Origin: Deferribacteres bacterium
GTDB lineage: Bacteria > Nitrospirota > Thermodesulfovibrionia > UBA6902
Reading direction: 5' to 3'
Assembly: GCA_030598625.1 (NCBI GenBank)
Contig: JAUVPO010000021.1
Coordinates: forward strand, 1-13,968
Length of the DNA: 13,968 nt
A program made the translations under genes and the position numbers. Positions 1 through 5,212 of the stretch are shown here, piece after piece (the stretch's first letter is position 1; each line of letters opens with the position of its first letter). A model generated the notes under the pieces. It searched no databases, had not been told where the DNA came from, and worked only from the letters and a program-made list of their open reading frames with translations.

Positions 1-393
1 GCGATTTTCCTGTCTTAATTCGAGGTATTTCCCGATCTGCTCGTCAGTCAGGATTTCATTCAGCATTATTTCAGTGTCCCATCTCAGTTTCTGCATTTCA
101 GTGCGGGCTGCCCGTCTGTCTGTTCCGCTTTTCTCTCTTATCTCATTCATCTTCAGGACCTTATCTTCGATGATCGGACGGATTGCTTCTACCTGTTCCT
201 CTGTCAGGCCGAGGCTGTCCGTGAGACGCTCTACTATCTGATCGGGAGATTTCTGAAATCCGAATCGGCCCCTTGCCTCTACGGAAAAGGGATGCGTAAC
301 GAGAGCAAGCGCAATAATGAATAATCCGGCTGCCAGGGTAATGTAAAGAGATTTCCTCGTGATCCGGTTTTTTAAGTTTAGTTTAGTTTTCAT
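1..393 (-). CDS. Spy/CpxP-type periplasmic protein with LTXXQ motifs (3' end beyond window)
   Basis: The reading frame is open from an ATG at 393 to the window edge (131 codons). Residues 16-34 form a hydrophobic signal segment, with likely cleavage after SVEA (residue 40). The mature part is charged and helical and carries two LTXXQ motifs, LTEEQ (63-67) and LTDEQ (115-119), the hallmark of Spy/CpxP proteins. These are periplasmic ATP-independent chaperones or stress-sensor modulators. The gene diverges from a response regulator/histidine kinase pair, the same arrangement as cpxP opposite cpxRA in enterobacteria, so it is probably a target of that system and perhaps a feedback regulator. The start at 393 has AAGGAGG 5 nt upstream. 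A second in-frame ATG at 459, with its own GGAGG, would add 22 residues. I prefer 393 because it gives a normal-length signal peptide. The exact subfamily cannot be assigned from a partial protein. Confidence 0.85.
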   Translation of the reverse strand, partial: MKTKLNLKNRITRKSLYITLAAGLFIIALALVTHPFSVEARGRFGFQKSPDQIVERLTDSLGLTEEQVEAIRPIIEDKVLKMNEIREKSGTDRRAARTEMQKLRWDTEIMLNEILTDEQIGKYLELRQENR

Positions 394-493
394 TATGGCC
401 TCCTTTTTTAAATGGTTTTTGTCCTGTGGTGCTGCCTTTATTTGATTGTTCCTGTTCATGGCGTCCTCCTTTCCCGTTTAAGTGTTCCTCTTG

Positions 494-522
494 TTTATAT
501 CGTAAGAAATATTTCATTAAGT
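494..522 (-). promoter_or_regulatory. Candidate sigma70 promoter for the Spy-like gene
   Basis: On the minus strand a TATAAA hexamer (plus-strand 494-499) lies 17 nt from ACTTAA (517-522), a poor -35. Transcription would start near 487. The weak -35 coincides with the first NNAAG box of the phased array, which suits activator-dependent transcription. Seen by eye only. Confidence 0.4.
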
Positions 523-583
523 GTGGGTTAAGTCCTGGTCAAGAAAGGCAAAGTTTTGTAAAGATTTGTTAAGTGCCCTTAAG
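517..583. promoter_or_regulatory. Helically phased operator array, probable OmpR-family regulator binding region
   Basis: Seven pentamers ending in AAG lie on one DNA face: TTAAG 517, TTAAG 528, TCAAG 539, CAAAG 549, TAAAG 559, TTAAG 569 and TTAAG 579. The spacings are 11, 11, 10, 10, 10 and 10 bp. GTAAA-N5-GTTAA at 558-572 is one base off the published CpxR box GTAAA-N5-GTAAA. OmpR/PhoB-family regulators bind direct repeats about one helical turn apart, and such a regulator is encoded 77 bp downstream. The array fills the space between the two divergent promoters. Binding by that regulator is inference. Confidence 0.65.
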
Positions 584-593
584 AAAAATTTAC

Positions 594-622
594 GTTTTTA
601 GAAGCGGACTTTCGGATATAAT
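594..622 (+). promoter_or_regulatory. Promoter for the response regulator/kinase operon
   Basis: A perfect -10 TATAAT stands at 617-622, giving a start near 629 and about 30 nt of leader before the gene. The -35 with a 17-bp spacer is GTTTTT (594-599), a weak match, so an activator bound at the upstream array (ending at 583) would make sense. Confidence 0.6.
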
Positions 623-659
623 AGAATCGTAATATTCATTAATCTCAAATAAGGAAGCA

Positions 660-1385
660 ATGAAGATGAATCGTATCCTGGTTATTGACGACGATGTAGA
701 GCTCTGTGAGCTTCTGACAGACTATCTGGTCCCCGAGGGCTTTGATGTCGAAACGGTCAACAATTCAAATAAGGGGATTGAGCGGGCGCTTTCAGGAGAC
801 CATGACTTTGTAGTGCTCGATATCATGTTGCCCGGTCTCAATGGTTTCGAGGTCCTGCGTATACTGCGAAAGACTTCGAATATTCCTGTGCTGATGCTGA
901 CTGCCCGCGGGGAAGACGTGGACAGGATCGTGGGGCTTGAGATGGGGGCTGACGATTACCTGCCGAAACCCTTTAACCCCCGGGAACTCATTGCACGCAT
1001 CCGGGCAATCCGTCGAAGGAGCGAGACAGGGAAGAAAGAAGAGGAGCAGACCGCACCTCCCGAACGGATTACTGTGGGTGATGTTGACCTGAATACAGGC
1101 ACACGGACGGTGAGGAAGACAGGGAAAAACGTAGACCTGACTGCCGTGGAGTTTGACCTGCTCGATATGCTGCTGAGGTTTGCGGGCCATGTAGTACCCA
1201 GAAAGGACCTCGTGAGCAAAGTCCTGGGACGCGGCCTTGATCCTTTTGACAGGAGTATAGATGTGCATGTAAGCAGTATCAGGAAAAAGCTCGGCCATAA
1301 AGTAAAAGGGATGGAGCGGATCAAGACGATCCGGGGGATCGGTTATTTGTATGCGCTTCTTAAAGATAAAGAGTCTGGTAAATAA
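660..1385 (+). CDS. OmpR/CpxR-family response regulator
   Basis: This is a two-domain transcription factor of 241 aa, the usual OmpR-family length. The receiver domain spans about residues 4-118, with the acidic pocket IDDD (9-12), phosphoacceptor Asp54 in VVLDIMLPG, Thr81 in MLTARGE and Lys103 in LPKPF. After a charged linker (about 119-135), a winged-helix Trans_reg_C domain runs from about 136 to 235, with FDLLDMLL, DRSIDVHVSSIRKKL and RIKTIRGIGYLY. The cognate sensor begins 15 nt downstream, so the two form an operon. Its likely targets are itself and the divergent Spy-like gene through the phased boxes at 517-583. An ATG at 666 (MNRILVIDDD) sits 8 nt after AAGGAAG and may be the true start, because the ATG at 660 is only 2 nt from that site. 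The order cpxP/cpxRA suggests CpxR, but sequence alone does not distinguish it from other members of the family. Confidence 0.95.
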   Translation: MKMNRILVIDDDVELCELLTDYLVPEGFDVETVNNSNKGIERALSGDHDFVVLDIMLPGLNGFEVLRILRKTSNIPVLMLTARGEDVDRIVGLEMGADDYLPKPFNPRELIARIRAIRRRSETGKKEEEQTAPPERITVGDVDLNTGTRTVRKTGKNVDLTAVEFDLLDMLLRFAGHVVPRKDLVSKVLGRGLDPFDRSIDVHVSSIRKKLGHKVKGMERIKTIRGIGYLYALLKDKESGK

Positions 1386-1400
1386 AGGAAGAGGTTATAT

Positions 1401-2786
1401 ATGCGAAGTCTTTTTGTGAAAATATTTCTCTGGTTCTGGCTGGCCTCAATATTAATAATTATCTCTACCTTTGTACTCTTCTCATTATTCAGACCATTCG
1501 AGCCTCTCCGTGAGGATGGACGTCATATAAGGAGGATGGCCCATTTCGGCAGCAGGGCAGTAGAGGTACTGGAACAGGAGGGCCCCGGCGCCTTACAGGA
1601 ATTTATTCAGCGCCGGGAAGAGAGGCGCGGCAGACATAATGTCTTTTTCTTTGATGAGAATTCCAGATCAGTGACCGGAAGAGAAGCCCCTCCAGACATC
1701 AGTGAACTTGCCGCACGTGCAAGGGAGAGTGGTATTACGGAATTTCAGCGCCGTGACAAAAGTGTCCTGCTTGCCCGGACCATATACGGGAAGGACGGAA
1801 GTTATTACATAATGGCAGGCGAACTGCCGAGCAGTCGGCGCAGTCCTCCGCTCAGCCGGATATTCAGTTCCCGTTTTATGGGTATGCGTCTTCTTGCCAT
1901 CCTAATAGTTGCAAGTATCTTCTGCTACTGGCTTGCACGGTACCTGACTGCACCGGCAAGAACATTGAGGACAGCCACGCGGAAGTTTGCATCCGGTGAT
2001 CTGAAGACCCGTGTGGGAAAAAGCCTTGGAGGACGAAAAGACGAGTTGGCTGACCTCGGGAATGATTTTGATCTGATGGCCGAACAGATCGAATCCCTGA
2101 TCACCTCCCAGAACCGTTTACTGAGAGATATCTCACATGAACTCCGCTCACCCCTTGCTCGTCTGAATGTTGCACTCGAGCTTGCCCGCCGGCAGTCGGG
2201 AAAGAAAGCAGAGGAATCCCTTGACCGCATTGAACGGGAAGCTGAGAGACTGAATAAACTCATCGGCCAGCTGCGCACCCTCACATTACTCGAAAGCAGT
2301 GCGGAACTCATGGATAAAAAACCCCTTAATCTCTCTGTTCTGGTAAAGGCAGTTTCCGATGATGCTGATTTCGAGGCCGAGAGCGCGGGCCGTTCAGTAA
2401 AGACAGAGCTGAGTGATGATATAAAGGTTGAGGGTTCCGAAGAACTCTTGCGCAGGGCAATAGAAAATGTGGTGCGGAATGCTGTTCGCTATACTGATGA
2501 AGGCACAGAGGTCAACATATCCCTTCAGCGCAGACAATTAAATGAGACAGAGTTTGCCGTATTAACGGTGCATGACCGCGGCCCGGGTGTACCGGCAGAG
2601 GCGCTTGCCAATCTGTTCAGTCCTTTTTACCGCGTTGCCGAATCCCGTGATCGTCAGTCAGGGGGTATGGGTATCGGGCTGGCGATTACGGAACGTGCGG
2701 TCAGGTTGCATAGGGGGAAGGTTGAGGCTGAAAATGCAGCTGGTGGAGGATTGATTATTCGAATATACTTGCCGGTTCTGTATTGA
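1401..2786 (+). CDS. Membrane sensor histidine kinase (HAMP, HisKA, HATPase), CpxA-like
   Basis: This 461-aa inner-membrane kinase would phosphorylate the upstream regulator. TM1 spans about residues 8-30, a short Arg-rich periplasmic sensor 31-160, TM2 162-179 and HAMP about 180-232. The HisKA H-box is DISHELRSPLARL with phosphoacceptor His246. The ATPase domain shows the N-box ENVVRNAVRY (Asn360), G1 DRGPGVP (392-398), an F-box near SPFYR and G2 GGMGIGLAI (421-429). The H-box form and overall plan match the CpxA/EnvZ class. The periplasmic domain is about 130 residues and has no recognisable named sensor fold. AGGAAGAGG precedes the start, 15 nt after the regulator stop. The neighbouring Spy/CpxP-like gene suggests the signal is envelope misfolding or metal stress. 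The ligand itself is not visible. Confidence 0.95.
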   Translation: MRSLFVKIFLWFWLASILIIISTFVLFSLFRPFEPLREDGRHIRRMAHFGSRAVEVLEQEGPGALQEFIQRREERRGRHNVFFFDENSRSVTGREAPPDISELAARARESGITEFQRRDKSVLLARTIYGKDGSYYIMAGELPSSRRSPPLSRIFSSRFMGMRLLAILIVASIFCYWLARYLTAPARTLRTATRKFASGDLKTRVGKSLGGRKDELADLGNDFDLMAEQIESLITSQNRLLRDISHELRSPLARLNVALELARRQSGKKAEESLDRIEREAERLNKLIGQLRTLTLLESSAELMDKKPLNLSVLVKAVSDDADFEAESAGRSVKTELSDDIKVEGSEELLRRAIENVVRNAVRYTDEGTEVNISLQRRQLNETEFAVLTVHDRGPGVPAEALANLFSPFYRVAESRDRQSGGMGIGLAITERAVRLHRGKVEAENAAGGGLIIRIYLPVLY

Positions 2787-2937
2787 ATGTTTCAACCTGC
2801 AATCATTAATTTTGTAATTCTATTTGCTGTGCACTTTTTTGTAGGAAATTATCAATTTTGACGTTTATGCTGAACATAAAGATTTATATTTTGATATGAG
2901 CAATTGAAGAGCATGTAAATTTTATTGTTTCCGAAAA

Positions 2938-2987
2938 GGTAAACTCCGGGTAACCGGGGGGTGGCATAAATCATTATCTGTGTGAAG
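2938..2987 (+). other. Structured segment: GNRA-capped hairpin plus second stem, possibly a decayed GEMM-like RNA
   Basis: CTCCGG (2944-2949) and CCGGGG (2954-2959) form a 6-bp stem with one G-U pair, closed by a GTAA (GNRA) tetraloop. GGTAAA precedes it, resembling the GGCAAAC just before P2 in GEMM-I riboswitches. A second stem, ATTATCT/AGATAAT, follows with a short loop. The conserved GGACGCAAAGCC and TGCCGAAG signatures of GEMM are missing, so this may be a remnant or an unrelated structure. It lies between the kinase stop and a convergent small gene. Confidence 0.3.
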
Positions 2988-2991
2988 ATAA

Positions 2992-3171
2992 TTAAATATT
3001 ATCGTTTATTTCGGACCTTTTTAATAGTTTTATTGATTTTTTGAGTGTCCTTTCCTTTACTATATTTGCGTATTTTTCATGTATTCTTGCTAATAACTCT
3101 GCCGTGCTCTGACAAAATTGTTCAATTTTAATGTCTAACAAATTTTTTTTATAAAGGGTTGATGCTTTCAT
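2992..3171 (-). CDS. 59-aa basic small protein of unknown function
   Basis: This is a complete small ORF starting at an ATG preceded by AGGAGG (plus-strand 3181-3186) with 9 nt spacing, a strong ribosome site that is the main evidence for the gene. The product begins MKASTLYKKNLLDIKIEQFC. It is rich in Lys, Ile and Leu and looks wholly helical, with no signal peptide or membrane segment. The middle (about residues 15-40) could form an amphipathic helix. I do not recognise a family. A TATAAT -10 element (3198-3203, minus strand) lies upstream, and a TATGA-N6-TCATA palindrome is centred about 41.5 bp before the predicted start point, so the gene may be under CRP/FNR-family control. It is convergent with the histidine kinase and divergent from the PilZ gene. 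A cytosolic regulatory or adaptor peptide is possible, but nothing visible settles it. Confidence 0.65.
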   Translation of the reverse strand: MKASTLYKKNLLDIKIEQFCQSTAELLARIHEKYANIVKERTLKKSIKLLKRSEINDNI

Positions 3172-3197
3172 CTTAATCCCCCTCCTCTCTTATATTC

Positions 3198-3240
3198 ATT
3201 ATAAGAAGGCGGATATTTGTTTCATATGACTTAAATCATA
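3198..3240 (-). promoter_or_regulatory. Promoter with CRP/FNR-type palindrome for the 59-aa gene
   Basis: The palindrome TATGA-N6-TCATA occupies 3225-3240, and all but one pair of its 16 bases is self-complementary. It has the half-site spacing of CRP/FNR-family sites (TGTGA-N6-TCACA; TTGAT-N4-ATCAA). A consensus TATAAT on the minus strand is at 3198-3203, so the predicted start is near 3191 and the palindrome centre falls about 41.5 bp upstream. That is the classic class II activator position. There is no good -35, also as expected. Which family member binds is unknown. Confidence 0.5.
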
Positions 3241-3333
3241 GAATTGTTATTGGATTGTAATTATTCTAAAGTAAGCATGGACCAATAAAAAGACAGCATG
3301 CATAACTGAAATAACTATTAGTCTCATTAGAAT

Positions 3334-3699
3334 ATGGAAAAAAGAGCTTATAATAGAATACCGGTAAGTATTAAAATAAGATATTTAGAGTGGCGAATAG
3401 GCTTTTTCAAAAACCAATACACTGGAACTATAAAGAATATAACAGAAAAAGGGATGTTTATAAGTACAAATTATGATGTGCCACTTGACTCAATAATTGA
3501 AGTATGTATTCCTGTTAAAAAAAAGGTTTTTGGTATCTCCATTAAGAAAAAAATATTTTGTATTACGGCAAATCTTATCAGTGTAGTTTGGGGGGGGGAA
3601 TTATCTAAAGATTCAAATGTTGGCATTGGGATTAAGCTTTCAAATCCCCCAAAAGAATATTTAGAATTTGTTGGCAGTCTTAAGTCTGAATCATTATAA
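3334..3699 (+). CDS. PilZ-domain protein (probable c-di-GMP receptor)
   Basis: This is a single-domain 121-aa protein. The N-terminus carries RxxxR (Arg4-AYN-Arg8), and NITEKG (35-40) fits the second PilZ signature [D/N]xSxxG with Thr in place of Ser. Both elements bind c-di-GMP in PilZ proteins. The C-terminal GIGIKLSNPP (residues about 98-107) matches the usual closing strand. There is no membrane segment, so it is cytosolic, probably acting through a partner such as a motility, pilus or exopolysaccharide component. No clear Shine-Dalgarno precedes the ATG, and the gene is AT-rich compared with the kinase and aconitase genes. A run of nine G at 3590-3598 encodes Trp86-Gly-Gly, and a one-base slip would replace the last third of the protein. 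A GEMM riboswitch lies immediately downstream on the same strand, so two cyclic-dinucleotide elements adjoin. Confidence 0.8.
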   Translation: MEKRAYNRIPVSIKIRYLEWRIGFFKNQYTGTIKNITEKGMFISTNYDVPLDSIIEVCIPVKKKVFGISIKKKIFCITANLISVVWGGELSKDSNVGIGIKLSNPPKEYLEFVGSLKSESL

Positions 3700-3762
3700 G
3701 GATAATTTATATTTTTAAAAAATATTATAAATAGACAGACATGGCTTAAAGTGATATATACA

Positions 3763-3768
3763 TTATAG
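3763..3768 (+). promoter_or_regulatory. Candidate -10 element for the riboswitch-cytochrome transcript
   Basis: TTATAG at 3763-3768 would start transcription near G3775, which is exactly where the 5' pairing strand of the riboswitch begins. No convincing -35 is seen, and read-through from the PilZ gene is also possible. Confidence 0.35.
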
Positions 3769-3774
3769 ATAGCA

Positions 3775-3869
3775 GTTAACCCGATAAAGCCAATCTCTCC
3801 ATAAGGAGGGGACGGAGAGCGGCGGGTCTTAAAAAGTGTTAAGATGACCGAGCTGCCGAAGGGTAAGCC
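3775..3869 (+). promoter_or_regulatory. GEMM-I (cyclic dinucleotide) riboswitch aptamer
   Basis: The order of conserved parts matches GEMM-I. The segment AAAGCCAAT (3787-3794 area) leads into P2, formed by CTCTCC (3795-3800) and GGAGGG (3805-3810) with an ATAA loop. Next come GGACGGAGAGC (about 3810-3820, compare GGACGCAAAGC) and P3, CGGGTCTTAA pairing with TTAAGATGACCG (3823-3850 region). The signature CTGCCGAAGGG closes the aptamer at 3853-3863. P1 pairs ACCC (3779-3782) with GGGT (3861-3864). GEMM-I RNAs sense c-di-GMP, and a Geobacter-type subclass senses 3',3'-cGAMP and controls cytochrome genes. A multiheme cytochrome follows here too. The position that separates the ligands cannot be aligned with certainty by eye, and the P2 loop is not a GNRA tetraloop. 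Confidence 0.85.
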
Positions 3870-3890
3870 ATTAGTAGGTTAACTTTTTTT
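3863..3890 (+). terminator. Probable riboswitch-controlled intrinsic terminator
   Basis: GTAAGCC (3863-3869) can pair with GGTTAAC (3877-3883), with one A-A mismatch and one G-U pair and a 7-nt loop, directly followed by seven T (3884-3890). GGTTAAC is also perfectly complementary to GTTAACC at the 5' edge (3775-3781), and GGGT overlaps the 3' strand of P1. These pairings exclude one another, as in an expression platform. Ligand-stabilised P1 would weaken the hairpin, suggesting an ON switch, but that direction is inference. Confidence 0.55.
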
Positions 3891-3906
3891 AGGCAGCAAC
3901 ATCCTT

Positions 3907-5010
3907 ATGAAAAAAACAGCTCTTAAGTATTTTTGTGCTGTATTCTTTCTTGTCATGTCAGGGGCGGGAGAAACATATGCTGATAAAAATAATTGCACCA
4001 AATGCCACATCATCTTTATAAAACAATTGGTTTCAGCTAATAATGGAAAATACGCTCTTTCTCAAAATACACTTTTAGGAAAGACATGCTGGGACTGTCA
4101 TTCCAAAGATACTGACAATAATATCGATCCGGTAACCGGTGCTCCACAAATAAATCATAAAAATGATACCGATTTAGCCGGAGGAAATTTTGCTTATATA
4201 ACAGGCTCCAAAACGGGCATAACAGGCAACAGTATGTCAAGAGGCCACAACATCATATATACCGGAGTACCTGATCTCAGATTCTATAATTACCTTCCGG
4301 GTGACGAGCATGACAATAGTGCTGCAGGGCTGGATTCTTCCACGTTTAGATGTGCCGGAAAGTTTGGCTGTCACGGTGATCGTACAATAGAAGATGAATA
4401 TGCATCAATGAAAAACACTCACCATTATGCTTCTTCCTCACTCAGTTTCGGTAGTATTGATATGGATAATCAGGCATTGAGTCACGGAGCAATAGGCGAA
4501 CAAGTCGGTTCAAGTTATAGATTTTTGAAAGGTGTTAAAGGCGGTGAGGATCCTGACTGGCATGCTACATCCAGTCAAACTGATCACAATGAATATTATG
4601 GAGCAACATCAATGAAAGACGGCAGCAGGTCGGCCCCGGCAGGTAACACAATCAGTGGATTATGTGCAGAGTGTCACGGAGATTTCCACGGTTCCGAAAT
4701 AGGCATGTCAGGACGGTGGATAAGACATCCAACAGATATATCCCTTCCTAATCAATCCGGTACAGAGTTTGAAAAATACGTGACTTATGATTTAAAAGTT
4801 CCGGTTGCAAGAACCGTAATACCTCAGACTCCAAGCAGTGTAGTAAATCCTGCAGGATCAACTGATGATATTGTTATGTGTCTTTCATGTCATGTGGCTC
4901 ATGCAAGCCAGTATGAGAATATGCTCAGGTTTGATTATCGTTATGTAGGTGAAGGGAATTCATCTAAACCCGGCGATTGCTTAATATGTCATTCCTCGAA
5001 AGGTGATTAA
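3907..5010 (+). CDS. Secreted hexaheme c-type cytochrome, OmcS-like
   Basis: A signal peptide (about residues 1-25, cleaved after TYA) exports this 367-aa protein. Heme motifs are CTKCH (30-34), CWDCH (61-65), CAECH (253-257), CLSCH (325-329) and CLICH (358-362), plus an atypical CX5CH, CAGKFGCH (149-156), giving six potential hemes. From memory the layout resembles Geobacter OmcS, the six-heme subunit of extracellular cytochrome filaments. Shared features are RGHNI after the second heme, CANCH/CAECH followed by xDxH (His261) and RHP (His274), CLSCHxAHAS (His332) with a following MxRF, and a last CxxCH near the C-terminus. Such proteins carry electrons from the periplasm to external acceptors. 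It is somewhat shorter than OmcS. The Shine-Dalgarno is weak (AGG 13 nt upstream). The GEMM riboswitch and terminator lie immediately upstream and probably set its expression. Nanowire assembly itself is inference. Confidence 0.85.
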   Translation: MKKTALKYFCAVFFLVMSGAGETYADKNNCTKCHIIFIKQLVSANNGKYALSQNTLLGKTCWDCHSKDTDNNIDPVTGAPQINHKNDTDLAGGNFAYITGSKTGITGNSMSRGHNIIYTGVPDLRFYNYLPGDEHDNSAAGLDSSTFRCAGKFGCHGDRTIEDEYASMKNTHHYASSSLSFGSIDMDNQALSHGAIGEQVGSSYRFLKGVKGGEDPDWHATSSQTDHNEYYGATSMKDGSRSAPAGNTISGLCAECHGDFHGSEIGMSGRWIRHPTDISLPNQSGTEFEKYVTYDLKVPVARTVIPQTPSSVVNPAGSTDDIVMCLSCHVAHASQYENMLRFDYRYVGEGNSSKPGDCLICHSSKGD

Positions 5011-5033
5011 GTAGACTTTGTATCAATTTCTGA

Positions 5034-5064
5034 CAAGAGGCTTTAATTTAATCATTTCCTCTTG
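5034..5064 (+). terminator. Possible hairpin after the cytochrome gene
   Basis: CAAGAGG (5034-5040) and CCTCTTG (5058-5064) are perfect inverted repeats with a 17-nt loop, 24 nt after the cytochrome stop. No T-run follows, so this is at best a weak terminator or an RNA-stabilising stem. Confidence 0.3.
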
Positions 5065-5212
5065 GGTTAACGTCCCGGTTTACTTCAAGATGACTCGACG
5101 GCAAGGGGTCAGGCACAGAAATCCTGTTGAAAAAAATATCCGGCTTACATTAAACTCATTAAGATTTACATTCTAAATATTTTATTCCATACCCATACAG
5201 AGGAGACCGTAA

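Noticed and set aside
792..1324. Two minus-strand ORFs opposite the response regulator
   Set aside because: The plus strand encodes a complete receiver and winged-helix protein. These are shadow frames of a GC-richer gene.
3704..3730. AT-only inverted repeat after the PilZ gene as a terminator
   Set aside because: It has no G-C pairs in the stem. Such symmetry is expected by chance in a sequence this AT-rich.
5087..5117. AAGATGAC...GGCAAGGGGTCAGG upstream of aconitase resembles the 3' half of the GEMM aptamer at 3841-3869
   Set aside because: Only the 8-mer AAGATGAC and loose similarity after it are shared. There is no P2 arm or conserved core upstream and no TGCCGAAG, so a second riboswitch is not supported.
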